Shown piece after piece: positions 44,078 through 53,182 of a DNA stretch of 64,000 nt. Positions within the stretch are counted from its first letter, which is position 1; each line of letters begins with the position of its first letter. The stretch spans positions 12,534-76,533 of the forward strand of contig CAZEZP010000038.1 in the NCBI GenBank assembly GCA_964516435.1, read 5' to 3'. Origin of the DNA: HGW-17 sp964516435. GTDB lineage: Bacteria; Myxococcota_A; Polyangia; HGW-17. The translations under genes were made by a program, and so were the position numbers. Under the pieces are notes generated by a model. That model was not told the DNA's origin. It saw only the letters and a list, made by a program, of their open reading frames with translations, and searched no databases.

Positions 44078-45370
44078 ATGACCGGATCCCTTTGGCCATA
44101 CATCACCTCTGTGCTGGAGCAGGAAAACCTGCCGCTGGTGTACAGCCTTTGGATCGCGCCCATCCAGGCCGAGGAGAGGGAAGACGGCACCCTGCTCTTG
44201 TCGTGCCCGAACGAATTCATCCTGGATCAGGTGCAGGTGCAGTTCCTGTCCCGGATCCGCCAACTGGCGGCCGAACACACCGGGACGGACGTGCCCGTGC
44301 AGGCCGTCTGCGCGCCACGGCCCGTTGCGCCGGCACCAGCCGCGCGGGCGGTTCCCGTCGCGCCGTCTGCCCCGCAGATCCCTTCCGAGAAGGACATCTG
44401 GTCGGCCGTGGTGGAAGGGCCCGAAAACGCCTTCGCCTGGCAGGCGCTGCGCCAGGCCGTCCTGCATCCGGGGCGCTACAATCCGCTGTTCATCCATGGC
44501 CGCACGGGCGTGGGCAAGAGCCTCTATCTGCAGACCCTGGCGGCCATCTTCGAGCGCCGCGGCCGGAAGGTCCGCCTGATGCGCGGATTCGAGTTCATGA
44601 ACCAGTACACGGCCGCTGTGCAGGGCCGCACCTACGAGGCGTTCTATCAGGGCTTCCGGGGCCTGGATCTCCTCTGCATCGACGACGTCCAGTACCTGGA
44701 GGGAAAGGACCGCACGCAGGAGACGTTCCAGAACATCTTCAACGTGCTCCATGATTCGGGAGCGCAGATCGCCCTGGGCGCTGACCGGGCTCCGGGCGAC
44801 ATCACCGGCATGGTGGATGCGCTGGTGTCGCGCTTCACGTGGGGGCTGGTGGTGGAACTCCAGCCGCCATCGCCGGAAACCCGCCGGCGCATCGTGGAAA
44901 GATGGAATACGCCCGGGCGCGTCTCGCACGCCGTGGCGGCCGCCATCGCCGAGGCACCGCTTTCCAGCGTCCGGGCCCTGGAAGGCGTGCTCAAGCGCCT
45001 GGAGGCCCGCATGGAAATCGGCGGCTGCACGGTGGGGCTGCGGGAGGTCCAGGAGGAGATCGAGCGGGCGGGCGAAGGCGCCGCCGCGCTGGAACTGGCG
45101 CAGATCGAGCGCATCGTGTGCGAGCACTTCCGCATCTCGCAGGAGGAACTGGCGGGAAAAAGCCGCTCCCTGAAGGTGGCGCGCCCCCGCCAGATGGCCA
45201 TGTACCTGGCCAAGAAGCACGCCGGCACCAGTTATCCCGCCATCGGGGAGTATTTCGGCATCAAGTCGCATGCCACCGTCATCAATGCATGCCGCCGCAT
45301 CGAAAAACTGCGGGTTCAGGATCGCCAACTCTCGCTGGATCTGGAAGAAATCGAAAAAAATCTCAAGTGA
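44078..45370 (+). CDS. dnaA: Chromosomal replication initiator DnaA (divergent)
   Basis: 430 residues. Domain I helices (residues 1-75), an Ala/Pro linker (about 80-105), then the AAA+ domain with Walker A GRTGVGKS (141-148), Walker B LLCIDDVQYLEGKDRTQETF and a sensor 2-like SSVRALEGVLKRLEA. Domain IV ends with the DnaA signature region ARPRQMAMYLAKKHAG and SHATVINACRRIEKL. Compared with the common GGVGLGKT and DHTTV forms it is divergent (Ala at the Thr contact position of the HTH). It has no dnaN or recF neighbour. It is either the main DnaA or a paralogue. Confidence 0.88.
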   Translation: MTGSLWPYITSVLEQENLPLVYSLWIAPIQAEEREDGTLLLSCPNEFILDQVQVQFLSRIRQLAAEHTGTDVPVQAVCAPRPVAPAPAARAVPVAPSAPQIPSEKDIWSAVVEGPENAFAWQALRQAVLHPGRYNPLFIHGRTGVGKSLYLQTLAAIFERRGRKVRLMRGFEFMNQYTAAVQGRTYEAFYQGFRGLDLLCIDDVQYLEGKDRTQETFQNIFNVLHDSGAQIALGADRAPGDITGMVDALVSRFTWGLVVELQPPSPETRRRIVERWNTPGRVSHAVAAAIAEAPLSSVRALEGVLKRLEARMEIGGCTVGLREVQEEIERAGEGAAALELAQIERIVCEHFRISQEELAGKSRSLKVARPRQMAMYLAKKHAGTSYPAIGEYFGIKSHATVINACRRIEKLRVQDRQLSLDLEEIEKNLK

Positions 45371-45496
45371 GCCCGGGATTTTCGGCAGGATTTCCGGCGC
45401 TTCATCCAATGTGGTACATTTTTCAGCCGGATGTCAGAGCCGGTTTTTTCCTGCGTCCGTGAAAACGGGAAGGCAAGGCCCGAAAGGAGTCGGAGC

Positions 45497-45808
45497 ATGA
45501 GCAGCCTCAGTCATGACCTGTACCCGCGCGAAATCCGGATGCTGCGGGCCATCCAAGACGTGCTGAAGAAGTATTCCATCCATGAGACGACCCGTTCGGG
45601 GGCCAGACGACGGACCTTCCGGGTCACGGGTGGAACCCGGCCCTACGATGTGACGGTGCGCGAAGACTGGTCGGAATCGCCCGCCTGCACCTGTCCGGAT
45701 TTCCTGAATCGGGCATCCCGGCAAAACCGCGGTTATTGCAAGCATATCATTGCGGTTTTGTTTTTATATGAAGAATTGAAATGTCAGTTGCTGGAACTTT
45801 TTTTATGA
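45497..45808 (+). CDS. Small SWIM zinc-finger protein
   Basis: 103 residues. The SWIM motif is clear: ACTCPDF ... GYCKHIIAVLFLY (C-x-C ... C-x-H). The upstream part is a small alpha/beta stretch beginning with basic helices (RMLRAIQDVLKKYSIHE). SWIM domains bind zinc and serve in DNA or protein binding. AAGGAG lies eight bases before the ATG at 45497. Stands between dnaA (126 bp upstream) and the MoxR gene (28 bp downstream). The last 80 bases are AT-rich. Confidence 0.82.
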   Translation: MSSLSHDLYPREIRMLRAIQDVLKKYSIHETTRSGARRRTFRVTGGTRPYDVTVREDWSESPACTCPDFLNRASRQNRGYCKHIIAVLFLYEELKCQLLELFL

Positions 45809-45836
45809 TTTCAATTCATATTCATTGGAGGCGTCC

Positions 45837-46970
45837 ATGAATTCCCGACGAGCCGATGCGGCCCCCATCGTGGAGGAAGGTTTTTCCTATGCCGAACTGA
45901 TGCCGCTGGTGGGTACGATCCTCGCCACGGGCACCAGCGTCCTGCTGCGCGGGCATCCCGGCGTGGGAAAGAGTTCCATGGCCGTGGAACTGGCCCGGCA
46001 GATGAACCTGCCCCTGGTGGACATCCGCCTGGCGCAGCGGGATCCGGCCGACATTGGCGGCGTGTATTTTCCGGACCGCGAAAAGGGCCGGCTGGAACTT
46101 TTTCCGCCAGCCTGGGTGAAGCGTGCGTGCGAGGAGCCGACGTTCATTTTCCTGGACGAGATCAATGCCGCCGTGACGCGGCTCCACCAGAGCGTGGCCT
46201 ACCAGATCGTGCTGGAGCACCGCATCGGGGATTTCCATTTCCACCCGCAGACGGTGGTGCTGGCCGCGGGCAACCTCGAAGAGGACAACGCCATCGTGAC
46301 CAGTCTCTCCTCGGCTCTTTGCAACCGGTTTGCGCATTTCATCCTGCGCGTGGACGTGGAGAGTTGGCTGGACTGGGGCACGCGCGCCGGCATTCACCCG
46401 CAGATCCTGGCCTACATCGGCTTTTCGGGCAGGGATGCCCTGTATTGCAACGACGGCGGGCTGGCGTTTCCCTCGCCTCGCTCCTGGGAAATGGCTTCCC
46501 GCGTGCTTGCGGCGGTTCCTCCCGAGGATGCCAAGCGTGCCGTGGCCGCGTGCGTGGGACCGACGCAGGCGGAAAAATTTTTCTCGTTCATGCGCGTCTA
46601 CCAGCGGATTCCGGTGCAGGCCATCCTCAAGAATGGAAAGAAGATGGACTTCAGCAAGGGAGAACATGCGGATCCTTCCTTCATTTATGCGGCCGTTTTC
46701 TCCGTGGCCTCGTTTCTGTCCTCGAAGCGCATCCAGTTGAATGAGGACGTAGTGAAGAATGCGGTGGCGTTTTTGCGGTCGCCGGGCATGGATCCGGAAT
46801 ATGTGATGCTCTTTCTCAAGCAGATCTATCAGAAACTTCCAGAGGGTTTCGGGGAATTCCGGAAGAACGCCGGGTTCCGGCGGCTGGCAGGGGAACTGGT
46901 GGATCTGCGCAGGACCGCATACGATTCCGGTAACCCGGTTCTGGATTCCATGGAGGATTCGCCGTCATGA
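45837..46970 (+). CDS. MoxR-type AAA+ ATPase
   Basis: 377 residues. Walker A LLRGHPGVGKSSMAVELARQ, Walker B TFIFLDEINAA, sensor 1 VVLAAGNLEEDNA and an Arg-finger-like LCNRFAHF are present. MoxR ATPases usually act as chaperones with vWA-domain partners to insert metals or assemble complexes. Its stop overlaps the ATG of the vWA gene by four bases (46967-46970). GGAGG precedes the ATG at 45837. Confidence 0.9.
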   Translation: MNSRRADAAPIVEEGFSYAELMPLVGTILATGTSVLLRGHPGVGKSSMAVELARQMNLPLVDIRLAQRDPADIGGVYFPDREKGRLELFPPAWVKRACEEPTFIFLDEINAAVTRLHQSVAYQIVLEHRIGDFHFHPQTVVLAAGNLEEDNAIVTSLSSALCNRFAHFILRVDVESWLDWGTRAGIHPQILAYIGFSGRDALYCNDGGLAFPSPRSWEMASRVLAAVPPEDAKRAVAACVGPTQAEKFFSFMRVYQRIPVQAILKNGKKMDFSKGEHADPSFIYAAVFSVASFLSSKRIQLNEDVVKNAVAFLRSPGMDPEYVMLFLKQIYQKLPEGFGEFRKNAGFRRLAGELVDLRRTAYDSGNPVLDSMEDSPS

Positions 46971-48664
46971 AAAACGGATCCGGAAGCAGGAATCCGATAC
47001 CCGAGGCGATCGACCATTCGCCGGCCAGTACGTGGGAGGAACTGTCCGGCAAGGAGCTGAAGCGGCTTTCGAGCCTGCGCATGCAGATGCTCGATGTCCA
47101 CGTCTTCTGGGGCGCCATGCTGCTGCCCATGAAACTGATTCCTGCGAGGCTGGGGGGAGGGTTGATGGCCACGGACTGCGTGGACCGGATCTGGTTCGAT
47201 CCCGAGTCGACACGCTTCCTTCCCCTGCGCCAGTTGGGTTACGTGCTCCTGCACGAAGTGTTTCATGTGGCGTTCGAAAGCCAGCACCGGCGCAAAGCCC
47301 GCCGCGTGCAGTTGTGGAACGTGGCCACGGATCTGGCCATCAACCGCAACATCGAGCGCCTGTGCGGAGAGATCCGCGGGACGGATTTCCGGATCTACGA
47401 GACGCCCGGTGTGCTCATGGATGGCGAAGTCCGATTCCGTCCGCTCCTGGATCCGCGCTACGACAGACTGCCCGCAGAACTCATCTACGAGGAATTGTGC
47501 AAATCGGGAGAATACGAGGAGAACTCCGGCATGGCGCTCGATCTGCAACTGCCTCTCGATTCCGATGCAGCCGCGGGCCAGGCCGCAGAAACCGAAGCGG
47601 GACTGGAGCAGGAGCCGGGTTCTGGTTCTGGCGTGGAGCCGGAGCGGGAGCCGGAATCCGTTCCGGGCGGAAGTCCGGATTCGGGCGCGCAGATGGGATC
47701 CGACCCGGGCGGAAGTCCGGATTCGGGATCCGAATCCGGTGGATATGACGAAAAGAGTGGAAGAACGCCTGGGGATCCGGATGAAAGCCCTGATTCGGGT
47801 GGCCAGGGAAAAAACGCCGGCGATGAAGGAGTTTCGTCCGGAAAAAGGGAATCGGATTCGAAAGGGGCATCCCGAAAGCGAACTGCGAGAACCTGGAATT
47901 TGCAGGTGGTCCAGCATGGAAGCGGAATCGATGTCCATCTGCCGATTCCTTCTCCCGACCCCCGCGCCCGCGAGCGGGTTCTGGAGCGGATGATCGACTG
48001 CTACCAGCAGTGGAAGGCCACGGACGCGAGGGGAGAGATTCCCGCCGAAATCGCACGGGTGATCCGGGAAGCCTCCGGCATGGCCGTCGACTGGCGGCGC
48101 CTGTTCCACCAGTTGGCGGATCCCTTCATCGGCAGGGAGGAGTTCTCGCTTTCGCATCCCAACCGCCGCCATCTCGAGGCGGATTTCATCGTTCCGGGAC
48201 TGACGGACGAGAAACTCTCCATGCTGGTGGTTTCAGTGGATACGTCCGGTTCCATGGATTCCCGCTTCCTGGATATTGTGGCCTCCGAAATCCGGGGTCT
48301 GGCTGACAAAGCCGAGGAATGCCTCGTCATCACCTGCGATGCCCGGATCCACGATGTAGTCCGCACGGAAGAAATTCTCGGCTTCCTTGAAGAAAGACGC
48401 TGGCGGGGCGGAGGCGGCACATCCCATCTTCCCGTTTTCGATTACATTCGCAAAAACCACATCCTGCCCAGCCTTTTCATCGGCATCACTGACCTGCTGT
48501 CCGAGTTTCCGAAACGTCCTCCGCCGTATCCCGTCCTGTGGGTGGTTCCGCGAATGCGCTGGAATCGAGGGTTTCGCGGTGAAGAAACATCCGGCAGGAA
48601 AGCAGTGAATTTCGGCTCCATCCTCGAGGTACCCTGGACGTTTCTGGATGGTGACATTCAATAA
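46967..48664 (+). CDS. vWA/metallopeptidase-like (DUF2201) partner of MoxR
   Basis: 565 residues. The N-terminal half holds a HExxH-like motif (YVLLHEVFHVAFESQHRRK) in the DUF2201-type 'putative metallopeptidase' domain. A long acidic Ser/Gly/Pro linker (about 185-310) follows, with repeats such as GGSPDSG. The C-terminal vWA domain has a MIDAS VSVDTSGSMDSRFLDI (D-x-S-x-S). The pair MoxR/DUF2201-vWA is widespread, function unproven. Convergent with the kinase-PAS gene across 22 bases. Confidence 0.87.
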   Translation: MKNGSGSRNPIPEAIDHSPASTWEELSGKELKRLSSLRMQMLDVHVFWGAMLLPMKLIPARLGGGLMATDCVDRIWFDPESTRFLPLRQLGYVLLHEVFHVAFESQHRRKARRVQLWNVATDLAINRNIERLCGEIRGTDFRIYETPGVLMDGEVRFRPLLDPRYDRLPAELIYEELCKSGEYEENSGMALDLQLPLDSDAAAGQAAETEAGLEQEPGSGSGVEPEREPESVPGGSPDSGAQMGSDPGGSPDSGSESGGYDEKSGRTPGDPDESPDSGGQGKNAGDEGVSSGKRESDSKGASRKRTARTWNLQVVQHGSGIDVHLPIPSPDPRARERVLERMIDCYQQWKATDARGEIPAEIARVIREASGMAVDWRRLFHQLADPFIGREEFSLSHPNRRHLEADFIVPGLTDEKLSMLVVSVDTSGSMDSRFLDIVASEIRGLADKAEECLVITCDARIHDVVRTEEILGFLEERRWRGGGGTSHLPVFDYIRKNHILPSLFIGITDLLSEFPKRPPPYPVLWVVPRMRWNRGFRGEETSGRKAVNFGSILEVPWTFLDGDIQ

Positions 48665-48686
48665 AAATCTGCAGAAAGCGGATGCC

Positions 48687-49844
48687 TCATTCGGGAAGGC
48701 CGGCGGGACACAGGGTGCAGATGACGCCCCGGATGATCTGGTCCTGGACCAGCGGGGAGATCCACAGAATCAGTTCGGTTCCGGGAAGCAGACGGGTCGT
48801 GATGCGGCCCGTTTCCAGGCTTTCTTCCAGGTCGCCCAGGATTTCGGGCGCCATGAACGCGAGCGGCGTCACGTGGAAGCGCTGCCTTTCCATTCCATCG
48901 CCCAGCCATTTCCGGGCGGATTCGTTGACCCACGTGATGGTCAGGCGGGAATCCAGGAGCATCATGCCGAAGGGGTGCTGCCGCAGCATTTCCGACGGTT
49001 CGACGGGCGGCGCGGGCGGTGCCGGTTTTTTCCGGGAAATTTCCGGAATCCTCGCGGCGGCGGCATCCTCTTCGCGTGCCAGATCGGAAAGCGTGATGAT
49101 GCGATCCTTCGGGGTGAAGGAAAGGAGCCCGAACAGGTAGGCGGCCAGTGTCGGGGATACGGTGTGCCGGTCCAGTGGCAGCACGAGTTCCCCGGATTCC
49201 CGGAACACGGGCAGCGTGCCGAAGGTCATCTCGTGCAGCAGGACGCCCAGGGCGAAGGCATCCGCAGCCGGGTTCGGCATGGCGCCGGAGAAGATTTCCG
49301 GCGGGAGGTATTCCCGCGTGACGTTGAGGTTCAGCCAGTCGTCCAGACGGCGCATGGGCACGAAGTCCAGCACCGTGACCCAGGGATCCGTCGGGCCCCG
49401 GGTCAGCAGGATGTTTTCTGGCTTGATGTCCCCATGGAGCATGTCGTGCTCGTGGATGGTCTTCAGGCAGGAAGCCACCTGCGAGCCGACGGCGCGCACG
49501 AACGATTCCGGCAGGTCGGGCAGGTCGCGGATGTGCTGGGCCAGGCTCTCTCCCTCCAAGTATTCCATGATCCAGAATGGACCGTGTACGGGGTCTTCCC
49601 CGTAATCGAGCGTCTTTACAAGGTGCGGATGGGACAGTTGCATGCCGAAGCGCGCGCCGGCCAGGAAATGCTGGACCTGTTCGGGCGTGGGGCGCGGTTC
49701 CGGGTGCAGGAGTTTGACTGCCACCTTCCGGTCTTCCTTCGTGTCGAGCGCCGCATAGACATTGGAGATTCCACCGCGTCCCGCCAGTTCGAGAAGGCGG
49801 TAGCGGCCGTGAATGACAGGATTTTCGCCGGAGAAAGCGTTCAT
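48687..49844 (-). CDS. Ser/Thr protein kinase fused to a PAS-like domain (degenerate DFG)
   Basis: 385 residues. Kinase domain (about 12-270): GRGGISNVYAALD loop, VAVKLL Lys, HGDIKPEN (Gly for Arg of HRD), LDFVPMRRL where the common DFG reads DFV, and DAFALGVLLHE. The Asp residues of the catalytic and metal-binding motifs are kept, so weak or atypical activity is possible; it may be a pseudokinase. A PAS-like domain (HPFGMMLLDSRLTITWVNES, about 290-385) makes the C-terminus. No membrane helix. Its ATG overlaps the stop of the glycosyltransferase gene (49841-49844). Confidence 0.82.
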   Translation of the reverse strand: MNAFSGENPVIHGRYRLLELAGRGGISNVYAALDTKEDRKVAVKLLHPEPRPTPEQVQHFLAGARFGMQLSHPHLVKTLDYGEDPVHGPFWIMEYLEGESLAQHIRDLPDLPESFVRAVGSQVASCLKTIHEHDMLHGDIKPENILLTRGPTDPWVTVLDFVPMRRLDDWLNLNVTREYLPPEIFSGAMPNPAADAFALGVLLHEMTFGTLPVFRESGELVLPLDRHTVSPTLAAYLFGLLSFTPKDRIITLSDLAREEDAAAARIPEISRKKPAPPAPPVEPSEMLRQHPFGMMLLDSRLTITWVNESARKWLGDGMERQRFHVTPLAFMAPEILGDLEESLETGRITTRLLPGTELILWISPLVQDQIIRGVICTLCPAGLPE

Positions 49845-51538
49845 GGTGCCACCGTGTGCAGCGTGAGGTTTTGAAGCCGGTCCTGCTTGCGCAGGCAGCA
49901 GTAATGGGTGCGGGCCATTCCCCGGTCATCGCGGGAAAGGGACGCCACCACGCAAAAGGGCGTGTAGCCCGGCCAGCGCAATTGCAGGTTCGCGAACCAG
50001 TTTTTGGGAGGCTGGCCGCTGCCGATCCAGGCTACGCCCGGATTGCAGAGGATGTCCGCATCGAAGGAGCGGATGCGCTGTGGGGAAGCCTGCTTGAGAT
50101 GTCCGGGTTTGGTGAAGGACCCGGGCTCGATGCGCATGCGGGCCACTTCAGGGTCCAGCAGGCCGAAGGTGTCTACGATGCGCCCGATGCGGCTTTCGTA
50201 GGAGATCGCGCCAGCGCCGCCCACGACCATGAAGGTGACATCGCGTACCGGCTCCGGCAGGACCGCACGCAGGATGCGGCCCACGCGGACGCGGTCCTGG
50301 GCGAAATGGATCATCCCCGTTGTGCTTTCCATCATGAACTGCGGACGTTCGGAAGCCAGGGACGCATTTTCGAATTTCCAGGAGGACGCGAGCACGGGAA
50401 TGGCGGCCGCGGCCAGCAGGACCGGAAGGACGAAGGCTTTTGTTTTTTCATGAAATCGTATTTTTTCAATGAGTTGGGAAAGTCTCAGAAGACCGGATGC
50501 AACAAGGAGCAGGAAAAATGGCCATATGGGCACCAGGAACCGGAACATGGCCATGAAATCGCCCCCCGAACGCACGACGTGGGCGCAATAGGCGGTCACG
50601 ATCAAAAACGGCAGTGTCCATGCGCGGCGAATGAGCGCGTCCGTTCCGGGAAGAACCGCGAGCAGGGCGATCCCCGCCAGCGGGTACAGGAAGAAGGAAG
50701 AGAAAAAGGCATGCACGTAGGCGGCTCCGTGCCGGGCCAGAAAGAGCGGGTCGATGCCCGAAACCTTGGCATGGTAGGTCAGCGGAACCCAGTAGCCGTA
50801 AGTGAGGCGGCGCCAGACGAGATGCGCGGCCACGATGACCGAGAATCCCAGAAGGGCGGCGCCCGCATGCAGCAGGGCGGGCCGGCGTCCGCTTTCCTGC
50901 CGTGAAATGGAGAAGAGGAGCCAGGCGAAAGCCGTGGCGCCCAGAAAGATGCCTTCCGGCCGCGTCAGAGCGGTTGCGCCCCAGAGCAGGGCCATGGCGG
51001 CGGCGCTCCGGCGAGTGGGGGAAAAGCGCAGCGTGGAGCGGGCGGCCAGGAGGAGCAGCGCCGTGAAGGCCATGGTTTCCATGCCGGTGGAAACCCAGAA
51101 GGCGAAAGGTGAAAACCCTGCGGACATCGCCAGCAGGAAAATCGAGAGGGCGATTCGTGGGCACCTGTTTTTCTCGCCATCGGCGAGAATGCCCGCCAGG
51201 GATGGCAGGACAGACAGGATGACGATTCCCGATGCCGCGCCCAGCAGCAGCGCAAGGAACGCGGCGTTCAGGTGCAGGGCGTGGGCCAGCGCCAGGATGG
51301 TCATCCATGAAAAACTCGTATAGCCTTCCACCGGCTCGCCGGGATTGTTGAAGAAGGGAGCGCCGTTCGTGGCCCATTGCCAGGCATAGCGCAGTGTAAT
51401 GTAGGCATCGTCGCAGACGAACCATCCCATGCGCGTGGTGTGCAGGAGCAGAAGGATCGAGGCCACGCCAACTAGCAAGAACATCCATGCCCGTTCTTTT
51501 CGGGGAAAAAATCGGATTGGGCGGGAGGAAGCGTCCAT
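49841..51538 (-). CDS. GT-C type membrane glycosyltransferase (arabinofuranosyl/mannosyltransferase-like)
   Basis: 565 residues with about ten membrane helices. The first external loop contains DDAYITLRYA followed by GEPVEGYTSFSWMTILALA, the GT-C/GT39-like pattern in which the Asp pair is catalytic. Such enzymes move sugars from lipid carriers on the outer face of the inner membrane. Start ATG at 51538 was chosen because it precedes a basic N-terminus and the first helix (WMFLLVGVASILLLLHT). Lies 16 bases after the FHA-GGDEF gene and is coupled to the kinase-PAS gene. Confidence 0.8.
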   Translation of the reverse strand: MDASSRPIRFFPRKERAWMFLLVGVASILLLLHTTRMGWFVCDDAYITLRYAWQWATNGAPFFNNPGEPVEGYTSFSWMTILALAHALHLNAAFLALLLGAASGIVILSVLPSLAGILADGEKNRCPRIALSIFLLAMSAGFSPFAFWVSTGMETMAFTALLLLAARSTLRFSPTRRSAAAMALLWGATALTRPEGIFLGATAFAWLLFSISRQESGRRPALLHAGAALLGFSVIVAAHLVWRRLTYGYWVPLTYHAKVSGIDPLFLARHGAAYVHAFFSSFFLYPLAGIALLAVLPGTDALIRRAWTLPFLIVTAYCAHVVRSGGDFMAMFRFLVPIWPFFLLLVASGLLRLSQLIEKIRFHEKTKAFVLPVLLAAAAIPVLASSWKFENASLASERPQFMMESTTGMIHFAQDRVRVGRILRAVLPEPVRDVTFMVVGGAGAISYESRIGRIVDTFGLLDPEVARMRIEPGSFTKPGHLKQASPQRIRSFDADILCNPGVAWIGSGQPPKNWFANLQLRWPGYTPFCVVASLSRDDRGMARTHYCCLRKQDRLQNLTLHTVAP

Positions 51539-51554
51539 GGAGGGAACGCAGGCG

Positions 51555-52460
51555 TCAGTTGAAGGAACAGACCTGGTTGCGGCCGTTGCGCTTGGCCTGG
51601 TAGAGCGCGCGGTCGGCGGCTTCGATGAGTTCCTGCGGCGTGCTGATGATCGGGTTGGGAAGGCTGGCCACGCCAATGCTCACGGTGACCGAGAGTTGCT
51701 GGTTTTCATAGAGGAATGGCCGGCTGGCGATGCTCTGGCGCAGGCGATCGGCGAGGATCAGCGCGTGCTCGTGGGGGATGCCGCGCGTGATGAGTGCGAA
51801 TTCCTCGCCGCCATAGCGTGCGAAGACGTCTTCGGAACGGATGGAGGAAGTGATGCGCCGGGCCATTTCCACCAGCACCGCGTCGCCGCACAGGTGCCCA
51901 TAGGTGTCATTGAAGCGCTTGAAGTGATCCAGGTCGAACATGAACAGGGAAATGGGGAAATGATGCCGCTGGGCGTAGGCGAATTCGGCGTCCAGCCGCT
52001 CCGTGAAATAGCGCTTGTTGTAGACCTTGGTCAGGCCGTCGCGCAGGGCCGATTCGAACATCTGGCGCTGGAAGTTCTCCTCGATGTTGTCGTGGTACGT
52101 GAACTTGAGGATGGATGTGGAACCGACCTGGATCTTGTCGCCGTCCTTGAGGATGCGGCGGGTCACGCGCTCGCTGTTGACGAACGTGCCGTTGGTGCTG
52201 TTGAGATCCTCGAGCATCACCTCGCCGCCGGGGAGTTGGATGAGCCGGCAGTGCGTGCGGCTGATGCCATCGTCGATGAGGACGATCTGGTTCTGGTGGC
52301 TGCGGCCGATGACGGTTTCCTCCGTTTCGATGCGGAACATCTGGCCCACGTTGCTTCCCGCGATCACGATCAGGCAGGCATAGTTCTTCTTGGCAGATGT
52401 CGCCTGCAGGTTCGCGATGGAAACGATTTTTGTGCTTTCCGAATATTCGTCGTCAGGCAA
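51555..52460 (-). CDS. FHA-domain diguanylate cyclase
   Basis: 301 residues, starting at TTG (52460) with AAGGAGG six bases upstream. The FHA domain (about 45-115) has GRSHQNQIVL, SRTHCRL and NSTNGTFVN. The GGDEF domain follows (135-300), with GGEEF at 217-221 and an inhibitory-site RxxD (RSED, 208-211), so it should make cyclic di-GMP with product inhibition. FHA binds phospho-Thr, so a kinase such as the one two genes downstream could control it (inference). Confidence 0.92.
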   Translation of the reverse strand: MPDDEYSESTKIVSIANLQATSAKKNYACLIVIAGSNVGQMFRIETEETVIGRSHQNQIVLIDDGISRTHCRLIQLPGGEVMLEDLNSTNGTFVNSERVTRRILKDGDKIQVGSTSILKFTYHDNIEENFQRQMFESALRDGLTKVYNKRYFTERLDAEFAYAQRHHFPISLFMFDLDHFKRFNDTYGHLCGDAVLVEMARRITSSIRSEDVFARYGGEEFALITRGIPHEHALILADRLRQSIASRPFLYENQQLSVTVSIGVASLPNPIISTPQELIEAADRALYQAKRNGRNQVCSFN

Positions 52461-52906
52461 GACGGCCTCCTTCCAGATGGAGTTGGCTTCCGGTACGCAC
52501 GGGTGAAGCCGAAACCGCCGGGAATCCTATTCCCTTTTTTGCATGGATGCAAGACTGCTTTTCAATGCGGCCCGTTCATTCGTTCAGCCCGCGTGCGGGA
52601 ATGTGTGAAAAGTCGAAGGTTCTTCTTTCAGGATTCGGAAAAGGCGGACTGTCAGATCTCGCTGTCGGCCGGCAATGTGCGAAAAGCGGCTTTTCGAGCC
52701 GGATTCTGGTGGGAAAAGTGGGTATGCGAATAGTCAATCATTTTTTTTACAATAAAAAAAATGTGGAAAATCAATGAATTGAAGAAAAAATCCGGGAATT
52801 TTCCGGTTTTCAAATTTTTCGGGAACTCCGGGAGAAAGTTCTTGACAAGGCGGGTTCACTTACTTATAAAGCTGAGTCGCACGCTTTCGTGTGGACGCGG
52901 TCCCTC
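52461..52906. other. 446-bp gap with promoter of the tRNA-tuf block
   Basis: No gene is supported here. It separates the minus-strand FHA-GGDEF gene from the tRNA cluster. It contains an AT-rich stretch (about 52735-52800) with TGTGGAAAA at 52762-52770, whose complement TTTTCCACA fits the relaxed DnaA box TTWTNCACA, and the strong promoter listed separately. Confidence 0.5.
52842..52870 (+). promoter_or_regulatory. Strong sigma-70-type promoter of the tRNA-tuf transcript
   Basis: A perfect TTGACA (52842-52847), 17-base spacer and TATAAA (52865-52870, five of six consensus bases) lie about 40 bases before the first tRNA. Close to the ideal for a stable-RNA promoter, preceded by an AT-rich stretch that could act as an UP element. 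Confidence 0.8.
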
Positions 52907-52979
52907 GCTGGCGTAGCTCAACCGGCAGAGCAACTGATTTGTAATCAGTAGGTTGCGGGTTCAAGTCCCATCGCCAGCT
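52907..52979 (+). tRNA. tRNA-Thr (anticodon TGT)
   Basis: Seven-base acceptor stem GCTGGCG/CGCCAGC, D-loop AGCTCAACCGGCAGAG, anticodon stem CTGAT/ATCAG with loop TTGTA containing TGT, and T-loop TTCAAGT. Discriminator T; CCA not encoded. Confidence 0.95.
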
Positions 52980-53029
52980 CTGATCGCACGTTCACTCATC
53001 CTGCATAATGTGTGGCGTGCGCTTGCCGC

Positions 53030-53049
53030 GGAACGGAAGATGCCGTTCC
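53030..53049 (+). other. Hairpin in the spacer between tRNA-Thr and tRNA-Tyr
   Basis: Seven-base inverted repeat GGAACGG/CCGTTCC with a six-base loop. No T-run follows, so it is probably not a terminator; a role in tRNA processing is possible. Confidence 0.4.
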
Positions 53050-53057
53050 ACCCTCAT

Positions 53058-53143
53058 GGTGGGGTTCCCGAGCGGTCAAAGGGAGCAGACTGTAAATCTG
53101 CCGCCGGATGGCTTCGGTGGTTCGAATCCACCCCCCACCACCA
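53058..53143 (+). tRNA. tRNA-Tyr (anticodon GTA)
   Basis: Type II tRNA with a long variable arm (CGCCGGATGGCTTCG region), acceptor GGTGGGG/CCCCACC, anticodon loop CTGTAAA with GTA, and T-loop TTCGAAT. CCA is encoded at 53141-53143. Confidence 0.95.
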
Positions 53144-53171
53144 CTTTTCGCGGAGCCGCGGCCGCGAAAAG
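53144..53171 (+). other. Hairpin between tRNA-Tyr and tRNA-Gly
   Basis: Ten-base perfect inverted repeat CTTTTCGCGG/CCGCGAAAAG with an eight-base spacer, directly after the tRNA-Tyr 3' end. No T-run on its 3' side. Likely a processing element. Confidence 0.45.
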
Positions 53172-53182
53172 GTCTTGTTGGC

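Noticed and set aside
44424..44579. Alternative plus-strand frames inside dnaA
   Set aside because: Arg-rich shadows of the DnaA frame.
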